Notes: generated by a model from the sequence alone, not told the origin. DNA of 64,000 nt from Sulfuritalea sp. (GCA_022842325.1 JALHPU010000022.1:1-64000), one strand, 5' to 3'; shown: positions 1-7,743, counted from the stretch's first letter. Translations and numbers: made by a program.

Positions 1-2
1 TG

Positions 3-533
3 CCGGGCGCCTGGGACGGCTTCGAACTGGCGGTGCGCGCGGTGCTGGGCCAGCAGGTCACCGTGGCGGCGGCGCGCACGCTGACCCGGCGCCTGGTGCA
101 GACCCTGGGCGAACCGCTGGCGACGCCGTGGCCGCAACTCACGCATGCGTTTCCGACACCCGCCGCGGTGCTGCAGGCCGGGCCCGACGCACTGGGGCAA
201 CTCGGCATCGTGCGCCAGCGCCAGAAGGCCATCCAGGCACTGGCCGAGGCGGTGCTGCATGGCGGCCTCGACCTGAAACCGGGGCCGCAGGTGCAGGCCA
301 CGGTGCAGGCCCTGCTGGCCCTGCCGGGCATCGGCGAATGGACCGCGCAATACATTGCCATGCGCGCCCTGCGCTGGCCCGATGCGTTTCCGGCGGGCGA
401 CATCGTGGTGCAGCAGCGCCTCGGCGTGCGCGACGGCCCGCACCCCGCACGCGCCGCCACCGCACTGGCAGAGGCCTGGCAACCCTGGCGCAGCTACGCC
501 GTCATTCGACTCTGGCACGGAGGATCCCCATGA
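3..533 (+). CDS. alkA: DNA-3-methyladenine glycosylase II, 3' part (AlkA)
   Basis: This is the C-terminal 176 residues of an AlkA-type base-excision glycosylase; the frame is open to the window edge, so the start lies outside. It excises alkylated bases such as 3-methyladenine. The helix-hairpin-helix/GPD core is visible: 'LPGIGEWTAQYIAMRAL' is the HhH, followed by 'FPAGDIVV', whose Asp matches the catalytic aspartate of the family. The C-terminal 'WQPWRSYA' is also typical. Its TGA overlaps the ATG of ogt (ATGA), so the two alkylation-repair genes are translationally coupled. Whether an Ada-like N-terminal domain is fused cannot be seen. Confidence 0.9.
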   Translation, partial: PGAWDGFELAVRAVLGQQVTVAAARTLTRRLVQTLGEPLATPWPQLTHAFPTPAAVLQAGPDALGQLGIVRQRQKAIQALAEAVLHGGLDLKPGPQVQATVQALLALPGIGEWTAQYIAMRALRWPDAFPAGDIVVQQRLGVRDGPHPARAATALAEAWQPWRSYAVIRLWHGGSP

Positions 534-1027
534 AACTCGTCTGCAAGACCATCGCCACCCCCCTGGGCCCCATGCTGCTGGCTGCCGGCGATGCCGGCCT
601 GGCGGGCGTGTGGTTCGAGGGCCAGAGCCACCACCCGGACGCATCCGCGTGGCAGGCCGTGAAATCGCAGCGCTGGCTCGATCAGGCCGCCGCGGAACTG
701 CAGGCCTATTTCCGCGGCGAATGCCGGCAGTTCAGGACGCCGCGCGCGGCCGCCTGGGGCACGCCATTCCAGCGCAGCGTGTGGGAAGCCCTGGCGGCGA
801 TTCCGTGGGGTGCCACCACCCGCTATGGCGCCATCGCCGCGCAACTCGATAATCCGCTGGCGGTGCGCGCCGTCGGCGCGGCGGTCGGGCGCAACCCGTG
901 GAGCATCGTGGTGCCCTGCCACCGCGTGCTCGGCGCCGACGGCAGCCTGACCGGTTACGCCGGCGGCCTTGCGCGCAAGCAGGATCTGCTGACGCGGGAA
1001 GGCGCCTGGCCGGGGCCTTTGCCGTAA
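530..1027 (+). CDS. ogt: Methylated-DNA--protein-cysteine methyltransferase (Ogt)
   Basis: A 165-residue suicide methyltransferase that moves the methyl group of O6-methylguanine to its own cysteine. The acceptor motif 'VVPCHRVLGADGSLTGYAGG' is intact, with the Cys in PCHR. The N-terminal part is an Ogt-like RNase H-like fold and the helix-turn-helix region is around 'TPFQRSVWEAL'. The start used is the ATG that overlaps the alkA stop; 'GGAGG' lies a few bases upstream. A longer same-frame extension upstream is only the shadow of alkA. Together with alkA it forms a small alkylation-damage operon. Confidence 0.95.
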   Translation: MKLVCKTIATPLGPMLLAAGDAGLAGVWFEGQSHHPDASAWQAVKSQRWLDQAAAELQAYFRGECRQFRTPRAAAWGTPFQRSVWEALAAIPWGATTRYGAIAAQLDNPLAVRAVGAAVGRNPWSIVVPCHRVLGADGSLTGYAGGLARKQDLLTREGAWPGPLP

Positions 1028-1042
1028 AAAGCCATGGCGCGC

Positions 1043-1064
1043 CGCCGTGCCGCCGGCGCCGACT
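1043..1064 (-). repeat. Dispersed imperfect palindromic element, copy 1
   Basis: Read on the minus strand it is AGTCGGCGCCGGC, three bases, then ACGGCG. It matches the element described at 2866-2890 with one change in the core. It sits between the ogt stop and the convergent SRAP gene. Confidence 0.5.
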
Positions 1065-1129
1065 ATTGGCATCTGCCCAAACCAATGCCGAACCCGGCCA
1101 GCCGCTGCGAGCAGTTCGGCCGGGCCCGC

Positions 1130-1783
1130 TCAGTCCTTCGGTCCGGCCTCCATCGCCTCGACCGACGGCACGCGCAGCAACTCCCTGGCGTCGTCGATCG
1201 AGCCCTGCAGCCAGGCTTCGACGTCGCCCGGCTCGATGGCGATCACGCTGCGCTTGTCCTGCCGGTCCGGCGGCAGCTTCGGGTCGGGGCGATGCATGCG
1301 CGACATCAGCGGGTGAAGATCGGCGTTGATGGTGAGCATGGTGTAGCTGGAGATCACCTCGCCGCTTTGCGGGTCGGTCCAGTCGTTCCACAGGCCCGCC
1401 AGGCCCCAGGGCTGGCCGTCGGCGCGGCGGAAGTTCCACCACACGTTGCGCCCGGTCTCCCAGCACGGCTCGTCGAAGGACCAGGCCGGGATGATGCAGC
1501 GCTTGCCGTGCAGCCACGACTGCTTGTACGAGGCCTTGCTCGCGAGCTCCTCGGAGCGGGCGTTGTTGGTCGAATACGTCAGCTTCGCGGTCTTGGCGAA
1601 CCAGGGAACCAGGCCCCACTGCCCGACCACCAGCTCGCGCGGCGCCGCGCTCGCGCCGGGGCGCACGAAGGGGCCCGGCGCGCGCGGGAAAATCTCCCGC
1701 GCCCATTGCGGCTGGTTGTGCCGGCCGACGTGCCAGAAGCGCTCGATGGCCGCCTGATCGGGTGAGACGTAACGATTGCACAT
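1130..1783 (-). CDS. SRAP-family protein (YedK/HMCES-like), divergent subtype
   Basis: A 217-residue SOS response-associated peptidase family protein, which crosslinks to abasic sites in single-stranded DNA. After Met removal, Cys2 ('MCNRY') would form the thiazolidine link. The Asn/Arg/Glu region is 'NNARSEEL' and the conserved Glu is in 'WSFDEPCW'. The usual 'HDRMP' motif near residue 160 reads 'HPLMSRMHRP' here, so the position of the catalytic His looks shifted; I believe this belongs to a distinct SRAP subgroup. It starts at ATG with only a weak ribosome site. It faces the alkA-ogt operon, giving a compact DNA-damage cluster. Confidence 0.88.
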   Translation of the reverse strand: MCNRYVSPDQAAIERFWHVGRHNQPQWAREIFPRAPGPFVRPGASAAPRELVVGQWGLVPWFAKTAKLTYSTNNARSEELASKASYKQSWLHGKRCIIPAWSFDEPCWETGRNVWWNFRRADGQPWGLAGLWNDWTDPQSGEVISSYTMLTINADLHPLMSRMHRPDPKLPPDRQDKRSVIAIEPGDVEAWLQGSIDDARELLRVPSVEAMEAGPKD

Positions 1784-1819
1784 TGGGCAAGTGTAAAGTC
1801 TGGCCCGGCGCCGCGCCGC

Positions 1820-2671
1820 TCAGCGCGCCAGCGCGTCCCTGGCGAGAACCGTGACGTCATCCGCGCCATGTCCGGCGGCGATCAACTGATCCATCCGCGC
1901 CGCCATGCCCGGCAACACCGCCAGCGGCCGCGCGCCGGCGGTCTGCAGCATCAGGCCGAGATCCTTGCGCGCCATGGCCAGTTCGAAGCTGGGCGCGAAC
2001 TTGCCCTGCGCCATGGCCCCGCCGCGCATGGCCGCGATGCCGTTGAGGTCGAACAGCGCGGCCACGTCGATCGCCTCCTGGCCATCGACGCCGGTCGCCT
2101 GCGCCAGGGTCAGCATGTCCGCCATCACGGCCGACAGGCTGAGGATCAAGGCATTGCCGAAGAGCTTCTTGGCCGCCGCCAGATCGCTGCGCTCGCCCTG
2201 ATACTCGAGGCGCCCCGTCATCGCGGCAAGATCCGCGGCGACGGTATCGAACACCGCACGCGGCCCGGAAACCAGCATCGAGCCCTTGGCATTGCGCGCC
2301 GCCAGCGGGGTCATGAAGACGGGGCAATGCAGATACTTCACACCGGCCGCGGCCAGCCGTTGCGCCCGCTCAGCAGTCAGCGCCGGCAGCGTGGTGCTGT
2401 GATCGACCAGCACCGCGTCGGCGGCCAGCCCCGCTTGCGCCACCGCAATCACCGCGTCCACCACCGCATCGTCCTTCAGCACCAGATGCACGCGGGCGGC
2501 ATCGCGCACCGCCGCGGCCGGCGAAGCGGCCACCGCAATGCCGAACTGCGCCAGCGCCTGCGCCTTGTCCGCGGATCGATTCCAGACGCTGACTTCATCG
2601 CCGCGCTTTGCCGCCGCTTCGGCAAACGCGCTGCCGAGCAAACCGGTACCGAGAAATGCAATTTTTGCCAT
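1820..2671 (-). CDS. NAD(P)-dependent beta-hydroxyacid dehydrogenase family oxidoreductase
   Basis: A 283-residue member of the 3-hydroxyisobutyrate/glyoxylate reductase family. The Rossmann motif is at the very N-terminus ('IAFLGTGLLGS'), the substrate-binding region is 'DHSTTLPAL', and the expected catalytic Lys is in 'AAKKLFGNAL' about 170 residues in. The start at 2671 is chosen because 'AAGGA' precedes it and the Rossmann strand begins at once; a frame upstream of it shows no family features. The substrate cannot be told from sequence. It is monocistronic here. Confidence 0.85.
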   Translation of the reverse strand: MAKIAFLGTGLLGSAFAEAAAKRGDEVSVWNRSADKAQALAQFGIAVAASPAAAVRDAARVHLVLKDDAVVDAVIAVAQAGLAADAVLVDHSTTLPALTAERAQRLAAAGVKYLHCPVFMTPLAARNAKGSMLVSGPRAVFDTVAADLAAMTGRLEYQGERSDLAAAKKLFGNALILSLSAVMADMLTLAQATGVDGQEAIDVAALFDLNGIAAMRGGAMAQGKFAPSFELAMARKDLGLMLQTAGARPLAVLPGMAARMDQLIAAGHGADDVTVLARDALAR

Positions 2672-2865
2672 GGTCGAAATCCTTAGTGTTGATCGTCCTG
2701 AAGCACGCGGCAGCCGTTCGGCAGCCGCACCTGGGTCGCGCAGGAATCTTACCCCCGGCCCGCCCCTCCTCACGAAGACGAGCGTGGTGCAGCAGATTGT
2801 TCTGCCGCAGCAAGCGGCGGCAAGACCGGCGCCATGACGCTCGATTCAGGCTCCGCTACGTGAAA

Positions 2866-2890
2866 AGTCGGCGCTGGCGGAACGGCGACT
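2866..2890 (+). repeat. Dispersed imperfect palindromic element, copy 2 (reference copy)
   Basis: AGTCGGCGCTGGC, GGA, ACGGCGACT. The ends AGTCG and CGACT are inverted repeats and the inner arms pair imperfectly, so a short stem-loop is possible. Related copies are at 1043, 3664, 6649, 11851, 12223, 16126, 44567, 49612, 52823 and 57552. Here it lies between the hydroxyacid dehydrogenase and parD, at the left edge of the low-GC island. Confidence 0.6.
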
Positions 2891-2903
2891 CAATCAGTGA
2901 AAG

Positions 2904-3143
2904 CTACCCGCGAAGACGTCGGCGGATACCTCCGCGCAGCGTCGCGAAATAGGCAGCATCGGCAGGCGCCGCCACCGCCGATTCGGCACCGGCCAGGAGG
3001 ATATTTCGCAGGTGCAGCCGATCCTGATCGCGGCGGATCAGTTCCCGCACATATTCGCTGCTGGTGCCATAGCCACGCTGCTCGACTTGTTCGTCGACAA
3101 AGGCCTTGAGCGAATCAGGCAAGGAGATGTTCATCGTGCTCAT
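2904..3143 (-). CDS. Orphan ParD-family antitoxin
   Basis: A 79-residue ribbon-helix-helix protein of the ParD type: an N-terminal strand 'MNISLPDSLKAFVDEQV' followed by 'GYGTSSEYVRELIRRDQD', the usual RHH and dimer helix. ParD binds its own promoter and neutralises a ParE toxin. No ParE reading frame follows: the 230 bases downstream hold only a palindromic element. It is therefore either an orphan antitoxin or the remnant of a module. Two in-frame ATGs (codons 1 and 4) are possible starts; neither has a clear ribosome site. Confidence 0.8.
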   Translation of the reverse strand: MSTMNISLPDSLKAFVDEQVEQRGYGTSSEYVRELIRRDQDRLHLRNILLAGAESAVAAPADAAYFATLRGGIRRRLRG

Positions 3144-3160
3144 GGGGCAAGACTAGAATA

Positions 3161-3176
3161 TTTGGCAAAATTTGGC
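3161..3176. promoter_or_regulatory. Direct repeat upstream of parD, possible autoregulatory operator
   Basis: TTTGGC occurs twice, 10 bases apart (one helical turn), in an AT-rich stretch 18-33 bases upstream of the parD start. The spacing suits a ribbon-helix-helix repressor. This is inference from position only. Confidence 0.25.
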
Positions 3177-3184
3177 CAGCGCCA

Positions 3185-3282
3185 GCATTCCCGGATTCGC
3201 GCCCGGCCGAGCTACGAGTTCACCGACCTCGACGCGCTGCTGGCCGACTTCGAACGCGACGTGACGAAAGGAGGGACGAGCA
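3185..3282 (+). pseudogene. 3' remnant of a TumE-type toxin gene
   Basis: The frame reads 'HSRIRARPSYEFTDLDALLADFERDV', which looks like the C-terminal end of TumE-family (DUF6516) toxins. The preceding 5' part is missing: upstream of it is the parD promoter. No stop codon lies at the expected place, so the reading frame runs on into the next gene. I treat it as a 5'-truncated fragment. Confidence 0.45.
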
Positions 3283-3635
3283 ATGAAAGCCATCATCGAA
3301 GTTGGCAGCAAAGGCACCGTATTCAAGGCCGCACGGGAACAAACGCGCAGAAGGAACGCGGCCGGGCCCCGTACTACCGCCTTTCCTTCGAGTCGGCACG
3401 GACGCTGTTTGCCGAGCTGACTCCCGCCCGCCTGGATCTTCTCAACACCCTGCGCGGCATGGGCCCGACGAGCGTGTATGCGCTGGCCAAGACGGCCGGG
3501 CGCAATTACTCGAATGTCCATGCCGATGTTGCCCGCCTCGTCGAACTGGGGCTGATCGAACGCACCGATGACGGCATGGTGACCGTTCCCTTCGATGCCG
3601 TCGAGATTCGCATGGCATTGGCTCGGGCCGCTTGA
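3283..3635 (+). pseudogene. Frameshifted HVO_A0114/TumA-type antitoxin
   Basis: An ATG at 3283 with an excellent ribosome site (AAAGGAGG) begins 'MKAIIEVGSKGTVFKAARE', the usual N-terminus of HVO_A0114-family winged-helix antitoxins. That frame then stops near 3421. The rest of the protein, 'YRLSFESARTLFAEL' to a winged-helix ending at 3635, continues in another frame. One missing base (or two extra) around 3335-3360 explains this. The antitoxin is therefore broken unless the shift is a sequencing error. With the 5'-truncated toxin fragment before it, the whole module appears dead. Confidence 0.6.
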
Positions 3636-3663
3636 AAATATTAGAGCCAAGCATATATCGGTG

Positions 3664-3690
3664 GATCGGGCGCTGGCAACACGGCGACTC
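3664..3690 (+). repeat. Dispersed palindromic element, copy 3
   Basis: GATCGGGCGCTGGC, AAC, ACGGCGACTC: the core CGCTGGC and right end ACGGCGACTC match the reference copy, with one inserted G on the left. It lies just beyond the 3' end of the Cyt-like gene, between the dead toxin-antitoxin module and the caspase/Cyt pair. Confidence 0.5.
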
Positions 3691-3731
3691 CAGGTGCCAG
3701 ACAAGAAATCGAGCCTGGACCCTTAAATCAT

Positions 3732-4517
3732 TTACTCGTCCAAATTTGTAATGCTGCTCAGATAGTCCACCTGGTATGCGCGCGTCTTAGTTCGTATTGC
3801 AGGACCAAGTTCGGTGAGTGACGCACGGTTGATCGAGATTTTGGCGCTGTTTGCCTTGAAACGAGCATTCGCCTGTTTGAACTTGAAAAACAATACTTGC
3901 GTAATTGTATTTTCCGCTTCGATCAGGCAACCAAGTAGAGAGACGAAGACGTCGCCGTTCGCTTCCCTATCGACAAATCCGATCTGAAAACGGCCGATCT
4001 TGGCCTTCTGAGACTCGCGGCTGAAGATGGTTATCCATGAGCTGTCGGGCTGCATTGCCTTGAGAGCATTTATGGACGCAGTGATTATTGCGATTGCGGC
4101 CGGGGCCACTCCGAGCGCGACTGTCAATACCTCAATGATTTTCTCATTGACCTCGACAGCCGTACCGTCAGCGGTGTAGTCGGCCCAACCACCATCCTGA
4201 AGGGTCCAACCAAGCTTCTGTAGTACGTCCGAATAAGCCGTGAACCAAGCGACCGGATCCTGTTCAGCAGATACTTTCTTGTTTGCGACCAGTTGAGCAA
4301 GTAGGGCTGAATCGGAGATGGCCTCACGAACCTCTGCAGTGACACCTTGTACGAACGAGAACACGCCTGAGCCGACGACTTGTGCCTGCGTTTTCGCCGT
4401 GTCGAAAGCTTCGCCGCTCTCGATTGCCGCGTTCTGAGAAACAACTCCTCGCGGCGTACCGCTCAGGTCGACTGAACTGATAAATTGCCTTGCTTCTGCC
4501 TGGATGTTGATCGTCAT
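3732..4517 (-). CDS. Putative Cyt-like (delta-endotoxin fold) pore-forming protein
   Basis: A 261-residue protein with no signal peptide. I do not know a named family for it, but the second half resembles my memory of Bacillus Cyt1A cytolysins in order: 'KIIEVLTVALGVA' (residues 126-138, compare Cyt1A 'KVLEVLKTVLGVA'), then 'WITIFSRES' (161-169) where Cyt1A has 'WIFWGKET', then a cysteine-bearing strand and 'TQVLFFKF' (206-213) where Cyt1A has 'EQVLFF'. Residues 127-152 are strongly hydrophobic. ATG 4517 is chosen because GGAGAG precedes it; another ATG lies at 4529. Base composition is clearly lower in GC than the backbone. It is divergent from a caspase-like protease, so it may be a protease-activated membrane effector. 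The fold is an inference. Confidence 0.6.
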   Translation of the reverse strand: MTINIQAEARQFISSVDLSGTPRGVVSQNAAIESGEAFDTAKTQAQVVGSGVFSFVQGVTAEVREAISDSALLAQLVANKKVSAEQDPVAWFTAYSDVLQKLGWTLQDGGWADYTADGTAVEVNEKIIEVLTVALGVAPAAIAIITASINALKAMQPDSSWITIFSRESQKAKIGRFQIGFVDREANGDVFVSLLGCLIEAENTITQVLFFKFKQANARFKANSAKISINRASLTELGPAIRTKTRAYQVDYLSSITNLDE

Positions 4518-4594
4518 TTGTCTCTCCATAATTGTCTATCACTCGGTCGCGTAACACTTTGGGAGATGCTAATAATTAGTCTATATCAAATAAA

Positions 4595-4611
4595 TCGTCT
4601 AGCATAGACGA
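4595..4611. promoter_or_regulatory. Perfect dyad in the divergent promoter of the caspase/Cyt pair
   Basis: TCGTCTA-GCA-TAGACGA is a perfect 7+3+7 inverted repeat. It lies in the AT-rich gap between the Cyt-like gene (start 4517) and the caspase-like gene (start 4641). GTCTA recurs at about 4534 and 4578. The layout suits one operator controlling both genes. No repressor gene is next to it; the XRE protein at 11055-11405 is the nearest candidate. Confidence 0.4.
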
Positions 4612-4640
4612 ATTGGGAGATCGCAATCGCCAGGGGGAGA

Positions 4641-6536
4641 ATGATGCCGGATCGAAAACGAATGGTTGCATTTGCTATTGGCGTCGGAGACGCTAAGCCG
4701 CTCCCATATCTGGGTGGCGCGGTCAACAGTGCGCGCCAGTTCCATGAATGGGCCTCTAGGCTTGGATACAGTTCCAGGCTTGTGGTCGATGCCGACCCGA
4801 ACACGCCGGTGACGATCAAACGGTTGGAGGACGAGTTCTTGGCAGAACTGCAGATTCCGACTCCCCCGATATATCGGCTCGTGATCTATTTCGCCGGACA
4901 TGGATTAATCCGCGAAGCCGAAGAAGGATTATGGCTGCTATCGGACTGGCACGACCGACTGCGGGCAGTGGCCGTCGAGCAACTCAGGCGACGGCTATAT
5001 CGGTTCGGTGTCGGGCAGATTGCCATCTTTTCTGATTCTTGCCGATCGCTGCCTCCAAACATCGACGCGGCAGATCTCGCTTCCGACCCGGTACTGGGCG
5101 TTGGTCCGAACCCTAAGAATGATCCGCCCATCGACAAGTTCATTGCCGCTCAGGACGGAAGTGCTACATTTATGGTGCCTGGCGACACCCCGGAAAATGA
5201 CCGATGTCTATTCTCAGGCGTGCTGATGGAAGGTCTTTGGGGACTAAAGCTAGGTGCCTTTTCGAAGATCGACAAGGACAAAGTCACAAGCCGCAGTCTC
5301 GGGGCATTTCTCAAGGACGAAGTGCCGAAACGTGCCGCTCAATACAAACGAGTATTGTCCCCCAGCATCAGCCCAACATTTCCAGAAGGCGAGGACATTT
5401 ACTTTGAACACGGAGGCTTGATCACTCCGCCATCAATTCCGCCATGGCCGTCGACGCCGATTTCGCCTACAGGCGAGCCGAACGCCCCGCTGAGACCGTC
5501 TGCGCAACGCATATCTCCTCGAATAAGCATCGACAAAGCGAATTTGCTTGACAGGTTTGACTATGTCTATGGCACTGAAGGCGCGCGACTGAAAGCCCCA
5601 AGCGAATTAACGAGCCTGACACCTAAGAGTCGTCAGCGAAAACTGAAAAATGTGGGACGATTGCTGCTCAAAAGGATTCGGAGTCAATCGAGGCCGGAAA
5701 GATTCGAGACCGGGTCCGGTTTTGTGGTCGAAGGTGGCAAGGTTCGCAATCTCTGGACGCGCGCAGACTTATTCGTCGAATCACATGGTGCGGCCAATTG
5801 GTGGCGAATAGGCCATCAGTCAAGTTACCAGCTAATAAGTTCCACTCCAGTGCTCATAGAATTTGAGGACGGCACCTTTGGAGCGGTAACCGCGCTCCCT
5901 AGGTTCATCGCTACCGTACTGCGCGACCAGCGCGGGTTAGCAGCATTAATCTATCGCCAAATCGACACTCCCATGGAAGCGACGGCAGCAGCCGAGATGG
6001 CGGTCGCACAGCTAGAAAGCGGTACGCTCCGCGCCGACGCCGTAACTGATCTGGCCGCCGAAATCCGGCAATGGAAGCACAGTGACCCCGTGCTTGGAGC
6101 GATTAGCGCCTACCTTTACGATTCTATCGGCGATGTGGAGAGTATTCGCCGAATGGCATATTTCTACGTCTTGAACCATCAGCCAATCCCTTACGATATT
6201 GCGCTGCTCGCCCACCTACGGGGTGAACGGTATGACAACGGGCTGCTTTCAGTCCTGGTGCCAGCCGTCGCTGCGCGCAAACCTCGCACCAACAAGGAGA
6301 AAAGGCACGATTGGACTCACTCCGCGACGGAAACAGTAACTGGTGAAGTCGGTGGCTTTTGGCCATGGATGCGCCAAGGCTGGGCGCTGCTCGACGATCC
6401 AGATGACGGGTCGGCGCTCATACATTCCGAGTTGGCCGCATTGATCCCCAATTTGACAACCGGCCGATTTGCAACGCTAAATGCGGAGGGTGGCCGGATA
6501 CTAGCTAAGATCTTTGGGCTTTCTCCGCGACTGTAA
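4641..6536 (+). CDS. Caspase-like (peptidase C14) protease with long C-terminal extension
   Basis: A 631-residue protein. Residues 8 to about 250 form a caspase/metacaspase domain: strand 'MVAFAIGVG', the His motif 'VIYFAGHGL' (His87) and the Cys motif 'IFSDSCRS' (Cys134), so the His/Cys dyad is intact. A proline-rich linker (about 262-290) leads to a C-terminal part of about 330 residues that starts with 'FETGSGFVV' and ends in a helical region; I do not recognise it, though it may act as sensor or regulator. GGGGGAG precedes two ATGs; the second, at 4644, has the better spacing. It is divergent from the Cyt-like gene. Bacterial caspase-like proteases next to gasdermins cleave and activate them in phage defence, so an analogous role is inferred. 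Confidence 0.8.
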   Translation: MMPDRKRMVAFAIGVGDAKPLPYLGGAVNSARQFHEWASRLGYSSRLVVDADPNTPVTIKRLEDEFLAELQIPTPPIYRLVIYFAGHGLIREAEEGLWLLSDWHDRLRAVAVEQLRRRLYRFGVGQIAIFSDSCRSLPPNIDAADLASDPVLGVGPNPKNDPPIDKFIAAQDGSATFMVPGDTPENDRCLFSGVLMEGLWGLKLGAFSKIDKDKVTSRSLGAFLKDEVPKRAAQYKRVLSPSISPTFPEGEDIYFEHGGLITPPSIPPWPSTPISPTGEPNAPLRPSAQRISPRISIDKANLLDRFDYVYGTEGARLKAPSELTSLTPKSRQRKLKNVGRLLLKRIRSQSRPERFETGSGFVVEGGKVRNLWTRADLFVESHGAANWWRIGHQSSYQLISSTPVLIEFEDGTFGAVTALPRFIATVLRDQRGLAALIYRQIDTPMEATAAAEMAVAQLESGTLRADAVTDLAAEIRQWKHSDPVLGAISAYLYDSIGDVESIRRMAYFYVLNHQPIPYDIALLAHLRGERYDNGLLSVLVPAVAARKPRTNKEKRHDWTHSATETVTGEVGGFWPWMRQGWALLDDPDDGSALIHSELAALIPNLTTGRFATLNAEGGRILAKIFGLSPRL

Positions 6537-6648
6537 GAAGTCTACACAGGGTTGCCCAGAGGTCGCCGACGAGGATGGTGCGCTCCTGCGCGTGCGCGGC
6601 GAGCGCCAAGCGGCGGAGAGACTGAGCGAGAAGTTCAGTCACGTTTGA

Positions 6649-6676
6649 AAAGTTAACGTTGATGACACGGCGATTC
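6649..6676 (+). repeat. Decayed copy of the dispersed palindromic element, copy 4
   Basis: Aligned with the copy at 52823-52850 (read on its minus strand), 19 of 28 bases agree. All nine differences are transitions in which this copy has A or T where the other has G or C; the last 13 bases, GACACGGCGATTC, are identical. It lies in the 159-base gap between the caspase-like gene and the thymidylate-synthase-like gene, so it separates the two island modules. Confidence 0.45.
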
Positions 6677-6695
6677 GCGTTATAAACGACGCCAA

Positions 6696-7736
6696 CTAGG
6701 CTGACCCAGAATCACCCAGCCGCCGAGCTGCGTATTGGCTTCTCCAATTCTCCCAAGCGGCTATCAGCATCGGATTGTTGCAGCGAGCAAGTGCATGATC
6801 CACATCCGTGTACCACTTTCTTCGCCGAGCCGCGTCAGCCGCAGCTATGAGCACTAAATTTCTGTAGCCAACCGGTAAGTCGTCAGTTGCGGTGAGTGCT
6901 CTGAATTGCACGTTGGACAAGTCTGGCATGGCGAACTGCTCCAGGATTCCGACTACCCTTTCTAACGTCACATCGAACACTGCCTTGGGTAGTCCTAGCC
7001 GATCGCTATTCGCCACTTGAGCTGGTTGATCTGCAATCGAGAATTTTTCGCGAGTTCCTTCGTAGCTTTCATATGCGTGCAGACTGTCGCTCAGATGGAA
7101 ATACGAACCCAGTTCAACAGCAAGCCATCCAGCCAATACCTCTTGAAGCGTCGTGAACTGAATAAAGTTGTATGGCGTACCGAGAAACAAATCATTGCTT
7201 CTCATTACTTGCGTCCATTCAAGTCGGCCGTTACGTATCTTTAGCAATGAACAAATATTGCACGGAACATCCCGGGAGACAGGCACCCCCTCAGCAGAGG
7301 GCAGGTCCGACCTCCCGTCCCATATCGAAAGTACTATTTGTCTGCTATCCGGACTGCTTTGGAGGGCCAAGAATGCACGCTCAAGTTGATCGAGCCCGAA
7401 TTGCTGGCGAAGTCTATAGCCATAGGCCCCATGTAGATGATTATCCATGCCTGCATATTTGCAATACTTGCTGTTCCAAAACGCAATGAACCGCGCATCA
7501 TCTCTCCCGGCAAGAATCCAGAATATCTCTGCAATCGCAAATGCGGGATTGATACCGGGTTGGCGTGAAAGCACCCAACGGTTCCGGGGATCATCGATAT
7601 GAAAACTGGCACGGAGTAGTTCGCGAGTTGCCCCATGTTGGCTGTCTTGCTCGATCGTATCGGGACCCGACAACAAAGCGCTTGCGCCAGCACGCCATGC
7701 CAGGTCAGCAGTCCTCCCTTCAAAGCATCGAGGCAT
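6696..7736 (-). CDS. Thymidylate synthase-like protein 1 (candidate dUMP hydroxymethylase)
   Basis: A 346-residue protein of the thymidylate synthase fold. The active-site cysteine region is 'VSRDVPCNICSLLKI' (Cys159), with Asn160 where classical ThyA has His. The nucleotide-binding signature 'MRSNDLFLGTPYNFIQF' matches the family 'QRS.D..LG.P.N', and 'DSLHAYESY' matches the 'D.H.Y' motif. Classical enzymes make dTMP; phage homologues make hydroxymethyl-dUMP or hydroxymethyl-dCMP. The position next to a thymidylate-kinase/hmdU-kinase-like gene suggests a modified-pyrimidine role. It is the last gene of a six-gene operon, 7 bases after the kinase gene. Confidence 0.75.
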   Translation of the reverse strand: MPRCFEGRTADLAWRAGASALLSGPDTIEQDSQHGATRELLRASFHIDDPRNRWVLSRQPGINPAFAIAEIFWILAGRDDARFIAFWNSKYCKYAGMDNHLHGAYGYRLRQQFGLDQLERAFLALQSSPDSRQIVLSIWDGRSDLPSAEGVPVSRDVPCNICSLLKIRNGRLEWTQVMRSNDLFLGTPYNFIQFTTLQEVLAGWLAVELGSYFHLSDSLHAYESYEGTREKFSIADQPAQVANSDRLGLPKAVFDVTLERVVGILEQFAMPDLSNVQFRALTATDDLPVGYRNLVLIAAADAARRRKWYTDVDHALARCNNPMLIAAWENWRSQYAARRLGDSGSA

Positions 7737-7743
7737 GTGATAC

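Noticed and set aside
3012..3635. A single 207-residue plus-strand gene
   Set aside because: It joins the antisense of parD, a toxin remnant and the back half of the antitoxin in one open frame; the antitoxin N-terminus is in a different frame.
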